Below, one piece after another: positions 39,201-51,200 of a stretch of 64,000 nt of DNA. Location: positions 39,978,551-40,042,550 of the forward strand of contig NC_054872.1 of assembly GCF_018320785.1 (NCBI RefSeq). The letters run 5' to 3'. Source of the stretch: Cheilinus undulatus. Lineage: Eukaryota > Chordata > Actinopteri > Labriformes > Labridae. The notes under the pieces were generated by a model. The model worked only from the letters and a program-made list of their open reading frames with translations. It did no database searches and was not told the DNA's origin. Positions within the stretch are counted from its first letter, which is position 1. Each line of letters begins with the position of its first letter. The position numbers were made by a program, and so were the translations under genes.

Positions 39201-42200
39201 TGTTTGGAGAGCATAGTTTATCCACAATCCCAGCTGAAAACATGACAGTACTCACAATCCTAGAGTGTCAACATTTCTGATTGGTGTTACGAGTATTCAG
39301 GTGGCTGGTTGGCTTAGTCCATGAATTTTGAGAAATATCAATGTAGGAATGAATAGCAATTTACTTTGGGGATCAGAGCCCCTGAAATGTGGATGGGCAT
39401 TGTTGAGCTCTATGACTGACTTTGACTGAAGGAAGAGAAATTATGGGCATGCAGGGACAAAGCCTTAACCAGTGACTCAGTTGTTCCTGATTTTAGCTGA
39501 GTGACACATTTTGGTGTTTTATTCCCCCTGCAATTGATCACACTTGTCTCCCTTTGTGAAAAATGTGAGGTATTTTCAGCCACAGGTAATAATTTAAACT
39601 TTGAATGTCTGGTGAAAAATGTTACCGTCACTTTGAAGTTGCTTTCATTCCTCTATTACCTTACAAAGGTTCATGTCTGTGTGAAACATTGTACAAGTGA
39701 AGCGGATACCTGACTCAGACGTTCTTTCTCAGTGGCCCTTAATCATCCTGACACTTTCTGTTGACCTGTTTTTCATCTTCCTGCAGGTATTTGATGGATG
39801 GAGCCGAGTCGAGCTCAGAAAGCGAAATGGAAGTGGACGAAGAGAGTGAAGAGGAAATGAACACAAAGGTAAATCTGATTTTTATATTAGTTGACAGAAA
39901 TATCATCAAAGAAGGCGGCTTTTTCTTGTTTGTAAGACACAGATGAAATGTACAACTGATTTGATTCTTACAGACGCCACAGAAGCAGGAGAGACAAGTG
40001 ACGCCCAAGAAGACCCCAGAAAAGATGGATGATGATGACGAGTACGGAGGGTCAACTGATGTGGATCAGTCAGGTTTGCATGAAACTTCTCTACAGTTTG
40101 TAAACTCAAACACCACATCTGGTCTCTACTCCTGTTAGGACTGCCAGGAGGTAGGCTGATAGAGTTATGGGGATCACTTGGACAATAGAAAGCACAGCTG
40201 ATGCCAGGATATAAATAATAGGGATGCTTGAGCTACAACACATTTTATATTATGAAAGAATTGTGTTTGAACAAAATGATTAGCTCAAAAGCAAAAATCA
40301 TAATCATCCATCTAGGGCTGACAGCTCTGAGTCGAATGGTCGATTGTTTGGTGGAAAAGCTTTTGTCCGACCAAGATCACCCTGGTCGGCCAGTCGTGCC
40401 CCCATTGTCCAACACACAGTAGGCAGATAGGGGGAGAAACATAAATGCATAGCAGTAATGCTCAAAATAACTCAGAAACAACGCATCTTCAACTTGTCAC
40501 AAAGTTGCCAGCTGTTTGTATTGAGTGTCTCTGCTCTGCCCTCACTCACAGCGTCACATCCCGCAGTCAGTTTAATTCACCTGTAAGCAAATAGGCTGCG
40601 TGTTATCATCTGATTTTATAATCTCCTTAAAGTGTTCACGTTACCATTAGCTTCTCTCTCAGACAGAAAGCAGAGGAGATGAAAGATGATGTCTGCGGGT
40701 CATTAAGTCCCAACTAGAATTTTTTCACTCTCAGCTCCGTAAATAAACGCTGCATGATGTCTGCATTATGCTCATAAATGACACAGTGTGGGCTGGATCA
40801 AATGGTCCTGTTGGTAGTTATCATTATAATGAATGACAAAGAATGATCTGAAGTTATTTTATAGGCCATTTAAATTTGAAGAGTTACCACGCTGGGATCA
40901 CAGAGATCATGTAATCAAAGGCAGGTGCACGCTGTCACTCAATTAAAATTTTTTTTGAAAGTATGAATTTAAATGATGAGCCTAAAATGTATTAATGCTT
41001 CAACAGATGCAGTAAGGAACCTGTATGGATTAAACTAGTCCCAAAATAGTTGATTTAAGAAAAAAAAAAGGGTTTTTTTTTGTTTGTTTTTGTTTTTTTT
41101 ACCTTAACGACCAATCGATTGGTTGGTGCCTGGGTGTGATTTTGGCCAACTAAGTTTTCCTTTGGTTGTCTACAGGCCTACATCTGTCATTATTCATTTC
41201 AGAGACTGCAAATGTGCTACCGTGTTGTAATGACATTCTTTCATCATTTTTCATTTGTTCTGATACACAGCAGTGGTGTGTTACTGTTACTATCCACTGT
41301 GCAATTTCTCCGTGCATAACAGGGTTACAGAATCAAAGTGGCATGATGTGTGGCCCATCATTGGGAGTTCCACATGCAAACTCAATCCCACCCGGCACCA
41401 TTCAGTTCTCCCAGCTTCACTCCGCCTCTGTCTCTTTAAGTTCTCCAGCCACAGACATTTTGTGGTTTTGCAACAGCACTTTGACAGATTTCTGCCACCA
41501 GGACGCCTTTTTACTTTCATGTCCTTTACACACTGAGTTGTTTTTTTTCTTCCAAATTTTATGCATATGAAGAAATGAATCGATCTCACATTGTTCTAAT
41601 CATGTTTGCACACTGATGGCGAACCTTTGGTTTCTTTTTTTTTGTTTTTTTTTTTCCAGAACAGGTTTGATTTTATACGGATTTTCACATCAGTCAAAGT
41701 CACTTAAATTGGTCATTGACGATTCAGATCAGCGCTTCCTTCTCAAATGCTCGCCCCCTCCCCTCAGTCTCCCTCTCTCACGTTGAATCCTCACTTTAAA
41801 CATCGGGATTTGTCCATGTATTATTTGAACATCAACCATGGAAATATAACAGAAAAGGGCAGAAGTTTGTAGCCTACTCACAGGTCATAACAGAAACTGA
41901 ATTAAAAAGTTCTCCATCTCTGGTCATAGTAAACACGTTTACATATAAAATATGAGAAACATGGGACTTGGCAAAGCCCTGCAGAGTTGCTAACATGGCT
42001 AAAGCCTGGTAATGTTTCTACTTAAATTCAGTCAAACTTCATGTGTGCTTCAATTATCAACATGCACAGCATCTTATTGTAAAACAGCACACACTACAGT
42101 CATACTGATAAAATCCAGAGCAGATTGAAAAACCAAAGACCTCCTGATTCACCCTCTTGTTTGGAGTATCTCCTCTTTTGTTTATAAATTAGTGCTTATC

Positions 42201-45200
42201 TTTTTCTCTCTATGTGCACACTTTACAAGCTGAATCACATTAAAAGATCTCTCTGCTTTAGAGTCTTCTGCTACAAGTATCCATTGCAACCACATTTAAA
42301 GAGACAAGAGCCCAATATTTGACTAAGAAGGAAAACACACAAAAGAAACAAAACCTAAAGAACCTTGGATGCTTCTTAATTAAAATAAAGTACTGTTGAT
42401 AATTAAAGTGGAAAATAAGCTTGTAAACAGGGTTTTTCATTTTTTTTACTTATTTTACTGCTTTGAGGATGTCAGAGCTGAGTTGTAGTTTGCTGTTGCC
42501 CACAGGCAGCAGTTCAGTCCATTAGCTTGAATAGGTAAAGAGGGTGGGAGGGCAGCACTGCAGCTGAAGAGGGCTGAATGAATCGAGAGGGGCAGGAGGA
42601 CGGTGTGAGAGCCAGAGGATTGGATAAAAGGGATCACCTTTATGAAACACTTGGAAATGGATGAGTTGACGACGCCACCGTGAAAAAAAAAAAAGCAAGA
42701 CTGTAGATGCTGTCGGAGGGAAATGCAAAAATGAAAGCGAAGCCTGATCAATGTGAAGGGACTTGTGCATGATTCTCATTTCTATGTTAATGCGAGGCCA
42801 GAAGTAAAGTGGCAGGGTGCATCAGAGAGGAGACACAACAAACATGGATCCAACAAACGCAAGGGGGAGGCAGCATTTTAATAAGGGCTACCTCTCAGCA
42901 CAGCGTTTATTGTATGGTAATAGAAAGTGTTAGCAACAAAGCTACATCTTTTAAACTCATGATTTACCTGCTGTTTTATCTGCCGGCTATACAGAAAAAG
43001 AAATAACCATGTAACAACGAATAATAATAGGGGTAATCCCTCAAAAACAACCTTAAAATTAAACTTTAACTTATATTTTCGTAAATACTTGTTAAGGACC
43101 AGAGTCTAGTGATGCTACTTGAAGTGAAAAGGATTTAACAGCCTTGTTGTTTCAGTGAACTTGTTTGATAAAACGTAAACATGCAAGACTATGCACAGCT
43201 GGAAACTTGAACCTTCATTTTTCATTTTCAAAACCTTTACTGGCATCGACATAAATCAAATTAAGGTCATTTGAACCACATTGACAAATAAGCACTTCCT
43301 TTCGCAGGAGGGGATGATGGATCAGGCGTGGACACAGAGGACGAACTTCAGAGGTAAACAATCCTGAACATACCAATGATTTTTAATATATTGATATGGA
43401 AGACTTGGTTCTATTTGTTTCTTGGTTTATGGTTCTGTCCTTAGCGCCAGTTCTGCTCTTTTCATTCACATTAGTACACAATAACCTGTAAATGAAAAAT
43501 AACCTTTAAAAATATATATACATATACAGGTGCATGTCACAAAACTAGAACATCAGGAAGTTCTTTTTTTACCCTTTGATTTAATTCAAGTAGATAAACT
43601 TCCATATATTCTAGATTAATCAAATATAAAGTGAAATATATGAAGACTTTTTTTTTTGTTTAAATCTTGATGATTACAGCGTAGAAAATAAAAATCCACT
43701 ATCTTAAAATATTGGACTTTGACAAAACATCAGTCCAAAAAAAAAAAGGATTTATAATACAGAAATGTTGATATTGTTGAAAATTATGCTTTTTTATACA
43801 CTCAGCACTTGGTCAGGCTCCTTTTGTACTGCATCTGTGTGACATGTCATGGAGCCAATCAGTCTATGGCTCTGCTCAGGTTTTAGGAAGCTGTTTAGCC
43901 CTAAGCTCATCTGTATTGTTGAGTCTGGAGTCTCTCATCTTCCTCTTGACATTTCTCCTTAGACTCTCTTTGGGGTTGAGGTCAGGGTAGTTGGCTGGCC
44001 AGTCAAACACAGTAATACCATTGTCACCAAACCAGTTTCTTTTAGTTTTGTTGAGAAGGAAATCAGTGTCTCCATAAAGTTTCTCAGCAGATGGAAGCAT
44101 GGAGTTCTCTAGAATCTTCTGGTAGATTAATGACAGCCTTGACTCGGCACCTGATGAAGCACAGTGGACCAAAAGCAGCAGATGACATGACACTTTAAAC
44201 CATCACTGAGTGTGAAAACTGAAAACACTGGATGGCAAGCACCTGTGCCTCTCTTATCTTCCTTCAGTTCTTGAATCTGCTTAGTTTGACAGTCCTCTGA
44301 AGGCTGAGCTCATCCCTGTTGCTTGTGCACCTTTTCTTTCTACACTTTTCTCTTCCAGTCAACTTTCCATGAATATGCTTTAAGACAGCCTCTAAGAGCA
44401 GCCTGCCCTTTCAGCAGTGACTTTCTGTGTCTTACCATCCTTGTGGAGGGTTTCAGGGATTGTCTTCTGGACATTCATCTAGTCAGCACTCTTCCCCATT
44501 ATTGCAGTTGTGTGCACAAAACCAGACCGCTTAGACTGTAAGTCTTCTGTGATCTCGTTGTCTAAGCAGAGGAGAAGAGGGAACAGTCAACTGCTTGCTG
44601 TCAACTAGCGGTCAGGGGTTGAAATTACACCACAAACTACCGCACCATAAAAGTAAATTATTTATTAAAAAATATCGATACTGCATTTTAAAATATCGAT
44701 ACAGTATTGCGCCGCTAAATATCGCTATATATCAGTGTATCAATATTTTCCAACACCCCTACCTCTTCATATATGCAGCTGCAGACTTCAAGGATTCTTG
44801 ATAGAAGAACAAACAAATCAGTTTGTTTGTGTAAGATCCACATGAGAGCCATTTTACTAAAAAAGAAAAGGTTTAAAAATCCCTGTTTCTTGGAGGGATA
44901 GACTGGTTTGACTTTCCTTTTTAAATATGGCCCCAATAATTTTTTGTGCACAGCCTTTCAGAAAGTACTTTGAATCAAAGATAACTTTTATGAAAAGACA
45001 AAAACAATTTGATGAAGGTTTCATCAGTAATCTGTTATGTTTATTAAAAAAAACATAAAATGCCATTAAGACAGTGTTAAAATGTGATTAAAAACTGAGA
45101 ACAGTGTTCTGCAGGTAATTTTCAGCCTAGTTTGAGTTGAATACAGCACTAAAAAGATGATAAATATTCAAACTGAAGAACTGGATTCCCATCTTTTAAA

Positions 45201-48200
45201 AAATAAACGTTCCTAAAAGTTAGTACAAGAACGAACAAAAAAAGACAGAGGAAGATGTCTAAAACAGCTGGAACATTCCTCAGGTATGTAGGTTCATTAA
45301 TAATAGGTGTCTCCACTCTGTGAAAGACTGCGTGGTAAACTAGTCCAAATGAACATCGTTCCTCAATGTCCTAATACAAGAAATTTAGAGATTTTACCTC
45401 CTACAGCTCATAATATTATCAAAAGATTCAGAGAATATCAAGAAATATCTAGATTTAAAAGCAAAGGCAACAAACCAGCACTGATTACCTATGATGTTCA
45501 ACTTTTCAGGCAACAGGACTTTAAAGATCTGAAACATTCTGTGATGGATATTTCAACGTGGTTGTGTTGGTCGCTCTGGCACACCCTAGCTGATCCCACA
45601 AGTGTTCAATGGGGTTGAAGTCATGGCTGCTGGCAGGCCATTCCTTCTTCCCCACTCCCAAATTCTGGAGGTAATCTCTGATAAGACTGAGACTGTGGAT
45701 TGCCTGGGGTTGCAGAATCTCATTAATATGTCTGCATTGAGACTGCCTCCAATGATGACGAGACTTGTTTTTCCAGTGAGGGAGATGCCGCCCCACACAT
45801 CACACTGCCTCCACCATAAGATGTTACTTTATTGATGTAGCAAACAGCATAGTGTTCTCCATGTCTTCTCCACAAGATCCAACCACTGCAGGCAGAATCT
45901 GGACTCATCCCTGAACATAAAGTTCCTCCACATGTTCAGGTTTCAGTGCACATGTGGCTGACACCAGCACAAACAACCCTGACAGTGAGGGGCAGTCATG
46001 GCAGGCCCTATGAGACCAGATTGTCTGGGCAGAGAGTGTCAGCCATATCGTCCTGCAAACCTTGACTGCAAATCTGTAGAAGACAGCCCACGGTTCCTAA
46101 GTCCCAAAATGGTGAGGAAACGGTCTTCTTGAGGTGTCGTCTTCTTGGGATGCCCACTTTGCAGCCTGTCACAATGAGGCATAATGAGGTGTTTGGCATT
46201 GGCAGAGAAGAATTTGAAAATTTTCATGGGCACAACCCACATACTCAGCTCTACTGCTCATCCCAAAAAGAAATGCTGCTTACAAATGTGGCACCATTTA
46301 AAGGGGAAATAAACAGGCTTTCCAACGGTATAAAAGTTATCGCCAAAAAGTATTGTTACAACAAAGAAATAATCTACCAAACAAATGTACTTTTTCTACT
46401 AAGTTCATAACAAAATAAAAAGTGAAGAAAAAGTGTGCCTACAATACTTCAGTACAGAAGACAAAAAATAGAAATAATAGTATTTACAAACTGACATATG
46501 TACACCTTCACTTATAAAAGGACCAAGACCAGAATCTAAGAAAAACTCACATAGTATGCATCATGTTAATGTGAAAGCCAGCATCTGTGATGATGTGGGG
46601 GTGCATTAGTGCCCATTACGTGGGTAATTTGCACATCAGTGAAGACACCAGTTGTTTTAGAGTAATGAATGTCTCATCCAGACAATGCAAAGCCACATGC
46701 TGCACTAGCTACAACAGCATGGTTTGACAATAATAGTGTAGGTACCAGACTGGCCTGCATGCAGCCCATACCTGTCTCACATTGAAAATGTATGGTGCAT
46801 TATTGAAATGCAAAAAAAAATGCCAATGATATTCTGCACTGTTGAGCAACTGAAGATGTAAATTTATCAAAAATGGAAAACTCTTTTAGTGTCTTCAGTA
46901 GCAGACGCTCACAGAATGTTGTTACAACAAATGGTGTAAAAAAGCAATAAACATGCTCCTGTCCCAGGTTTGGGTGTGTGATGCAGGGCTCAAATTCAGA
47001 ATGTGTGCATACTAAAAACACAAAGGTTGAACATTAGATATCTTGTAGTTGTGATGTAATCAGAATTTCAGAATATCCAAACTTTTTTGGAATTGGGTTT
47101 TTGTAGTTCATAACAAACACAGAATTCCCTTAAATTCTTTTCTATCTTTCAATCTGCCTCTTTTACAACAACATTAATAAACAGAACTCAAAACTACTTT
47201 TTAAAAAACTTAAAAACTTTTCACTTTTACCAAGTTATTTTTCAGAGAATCTCCTGCTGATGACAGAGAAAAAAATGACATGAGTTCTGCTGTTGGTAGA
47301 AGAGTTGTCCAGGCAAGACAAAGAAATGAGGGCCACAAGCAGAGAGGTGCCATCTTTTAGAGACACCAATCCTGGACCATCTAAGATAACAGCAACTCTT
47401 GTCCTGTCCTTCCAACAGGGTTGAGAACGAGAGCAGACAGAAAAAAGCAGCAGTGAAAGAGGAGGATCCATACGGGGGGTCAACTGATGAAAACACAGAC
47501 GCTGAGGCTGAACAGGATCATCCCATCCCAGAGCTCCCAGGTCTGTCTTTTTCTGTTCCCATCTCTGTGTCCTCCTGTTTCTCTTCATCTGTAGCTGCTT
47601 TTTCACAGGGACAAGTGTCCTCCTTTCCTCATCAGACATCACAAACACTAATTGGATGGCTTTCTGCCTATCAGGAACGGCACATAAAAGCTTGTGCCAT
47701 TTTTTTCTTTGCTTCCTCTACGTTTTAACAAAGAAAATTTTCTATATACTGCTGGTCATGATTTACCTCTTTCATTTCTTTCTCCAGACTTCCTGAGGGG
47801 AAAGCACTTTTTCCTCTATGGTCAATTCCCCAACAACGAGAGGCGTATACTGTTGAGATACATCGTAGCATTTAACGGGTGAGAGAGGCTTCTGAAAGTT
47901 ACCTTTAAAACCTTTATTTAAAAATATATAACACTGCTATTAAATGTTTTTATGTAAGCAATAAAATGTTTTTGCTCCAGAGCGGTTGAGGACTACATGA
48001 CAGAAAAGGTTCAGTTTGTGGTGACCAGTGAGGGGTGGCATGACTCTTTTGAAGATGTGAGTAGTTCTTTTTCTTGTAACAGTTTTGTCAAAAAAATAAA
48101 GGGTTGGATACTGTTCACATTTAACCTTCAACTTTTGCCAAGCAGTACTGTTTCTCAGCACTTTACCCATGCTGTGAAGACAACAAATTATTTTCTATCC

Positions 48201-51200
48201 ACTGATTTTCTTTAACTGATGGAAGGTGGGATTGCAGTTGCATCAGGCTTATCAAGTCCACCCAGGGGTCTCCCTCCTCTGCAACATTTGTCAGATCCTC
48301 CTGAGGATCCAAGGCATACCTAGGCAAGAAGGGATTTAAAAACCCTCCTGCAGTAGAGCCTAGTACAGAAGTAAAAGAATAATTATGGAGAAAAATCTGC
48401 AACTAATGCTCATTATCTTGGAGAACTTTTGGAGGGAGAAAATTGATTCAGCAGACAAAATGTTTGGTTTTTATCTACCCAGAGTCCCTTCTCAGGTCAT
48501 CCTCGTAACAATGACTAACAGAATAAAAAGCATGTATCACATATACAGTAAGGTAGACCTGGTTGGTTATTCTGGGCTGATACTGATTATTAGTAGTTCA
48601 TGAGACCGATAACAGATATTTGGAACTGATGTGCATTTATTATGACATACAAAATGTACTTAATGTGACAAAAGTAAAACTGCATGATTGAAAACATGAA
48701 GGAAAATAATCAGCTCTATCAGCATGACAAAAGGCACAGGAAAACATGAAGTGATTCCACATGCTCACTGTGTCAGTGGCACCTAGGCTGAAGTGTTGAG
48801 TGGCCAGTTACTCATGTGACATCTGACTAATCAGATTGTGTTGTATGCAGGACATTTGGTGAGACTTTTGAGAGTGAAAACAGGGCCAGAAGGGAAGACG
48901 CACCTTGCAGTGAGGCCAAAGTAGCACAATTTTTTTCAATTCATCTATCAATTACCGCTGAATTAAATGACTGATAACAATAATCAGCCAAGCTGATAAT
49001 CAGTCAGCTCCTAACATACACTCCCGTGCATGAGTTTTAGGCATGTAGGGCACTATTTTCCCATGCCCCTGGCATATATAAAGACATCCAGAGCATTTCT
49101 AGGGTTGTGTCAATCCTCCTCCTGCGCAGTGGTACCCTCAGGAAACTTGCTTACCACATACTTTTTTCCCAGACATGCCTAAAAGATCTGCACAGTACTG
49201 TAGTTCTCCAAAAAAAAGGTTTTAAGACTGAACTGGCTTAAAAGAGATTCCCAACCTTATAAGCCATGGAAATTAGTCTTTAAAGGACTTTAAATGTTGG
49301 AGAAAAATATGCATCAGCTAAGACTAAAAAATGCACAATTCATCAGCAGATGGTATTCATCTATGAATGCTGATCAAGGATTCACGGTCCTAAGCTTGCT
49401 GGGTAAACTGGAGCTAATCAAATTTTATAACATGGATCTTGTACTGAGGATGAGAAGCATTATTGTGGTTTCAAAAAAATGTGTTTGTTTGCCTGGAATT
49501 TATTCCTTTCTCTGTCATGGTTGTTTTGTCTTTGTCTTTCACGTAAATGTCTTTCCATATGTATTTGGCAAACAATGAACTAACTTTATTTTATTTCTCT
49601 GTTTTGGGAATTTCTGTATAACAGCACAAAGAAGTAATACTTGGATGTGTTTGTGCCTAACTTTGCACAATAAACCTGAAGTTCAGAAAGATATGAAAGT
49701 AAAGAGAATGCATTCAGCCAGCTCTGGGTCTGCTCTGTGCCTCCTCCCAGTTGGTCATGTCTGGAAGACCTCCAAAGGGAGGCGTCCTCCTAACCTTGCA
49801 AAGCTGATAAATTGGCCAGATTCCATCTGTGTCACCAGGCAGATCCATCTAGTTTAAACTTTAGCTCCTGGTCTTAGAATGACTGGACCAATCAGTGCCA
49901 TTCCAACTGGGAAGTAGCTGCAGGCTGGGTTTAATTGTACTGCAAGCCTGTAAACAATGGCTGCTAGTGAAGAGATTAGTCTGTATGCAGATATAGTGGC
50001 AGCTTTATCAGAATTGAAAAACATTAAAAAAAAAAAAAAAAAGCAAGGAACAGCACTGAATGCCTTTCTTGGCAGAAAAGATCATTTTTCCCTTGAGTGG
50101 CAAGTGTTAGGTTTACCACCTGGTGCATGCCTACAATGTCATATGTTTTGTTGTTCTGATTGGCCTGCAGTTAATATGACCATTTAATCACCCTCTGGGT
50201 TTTTTTTCTAAGGGGCTTCTCTTCCCAAAACACCATGACTGTCGCCCAGATGGATGTGCAATAAATCCTGTGCATGTGAAACAGTATCTGGTGTGTCAAC
50301 TGGCTCATCTTGGTGCTAAAGCAGTGAGGGTCTATTCCAGGCCCCCTCTGGATATCTGAGCTCCTCCCCCCATCCCTTAGGCAGAGTCCAGCCACCCTCC
50401 TGAGGGAACTCATTTTGACTGACTATATCCTTGATTTTATCCTTTCGGTGACTTCCCAGTCCATAAATGAGGGCTGAAACATAGATTTGGATCTATTTTA
50501 CCTTCACTCATAAACAAGTCATCATACAAAATCATATATGCGAACAGAACATCATCTGAAAAAGCAGGTATGAGTTCTTAGGCACCTAAATGAGAAACCC
50601 TCCCTCCACTCAGCTTGTTTTGAGATCCTGACTACAGGGAACAACTCTGGCGGAGGCCGATGTGTACATATTAAATTTTTTATTGTAAAAAAGAATAAGA
50701 GTCTGAGTTGAATGGTCACACATATAAGACTGACATTTGATGTGTGCGGACTGATTAAGGTCAATAACTCAAACATTGATTAACATGCAAGAAAACATAG
50801 TTTATGTTTGACCTTTGCCAACGTTGTTCTTCCAGCAGCCAGTAAATTGAATTATTTATTCTCCAATAACAGCAAAATTAAATTTGCAGGTTGCACTCAG
50901 ATCTTCCGAATAAGGTGGAAAATTGAAAAATCATCATCCACTTCTGTCCAAATCAATGTCCAGTCAACAGCATGCTAAAATATCAGTTTGGATGCATTAA
51001 TTCCTCAAAAAACCTCCGGATGAACTTTATTCAGAAAAGACATTTGAAGTGATTTCATTTATTTAGCTGTCTGTTTTGTTCATTTCTATTTAACCGTATT
51101 TTCGAATGCGCTGCTAGTTATGAACTTTTACATATGTGGAAGAGTCAGGTATTGCTGAGGTTGATGTTTTCTGAAAACTCATAAACCTGTGTTAACGGCT

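Larger units (their letters stand above)
24815..39786 (+). other. xrcc1 intron 10, 15 kb, no second gene recognised
   Basis: It holds the Tc1 copy at 29741-30822, LINE pieces at 32430-33045 and 38840-39155, and a repeat at 35717-35967. The rest (24815-29740, 30823-32429, 33046-35716, 35968-38839, 39156-39786) is AT-rich DNA in which I see no supported coding exon or RNA gene. Confidence 0.7.

Noticed and set aside
41166-41570. 134-codon open frame on the + strand
   Set aside because: It starts at the end of a hAT-like element in xrcc1 intron 12. Cys/Ser-rich chance composition, no domain, no splice context.
47235-47648. 137-codon open frame on the minus strand
   Set aside because: It overlaps xrcc1 exon 14 in antisense and shows no independent support.
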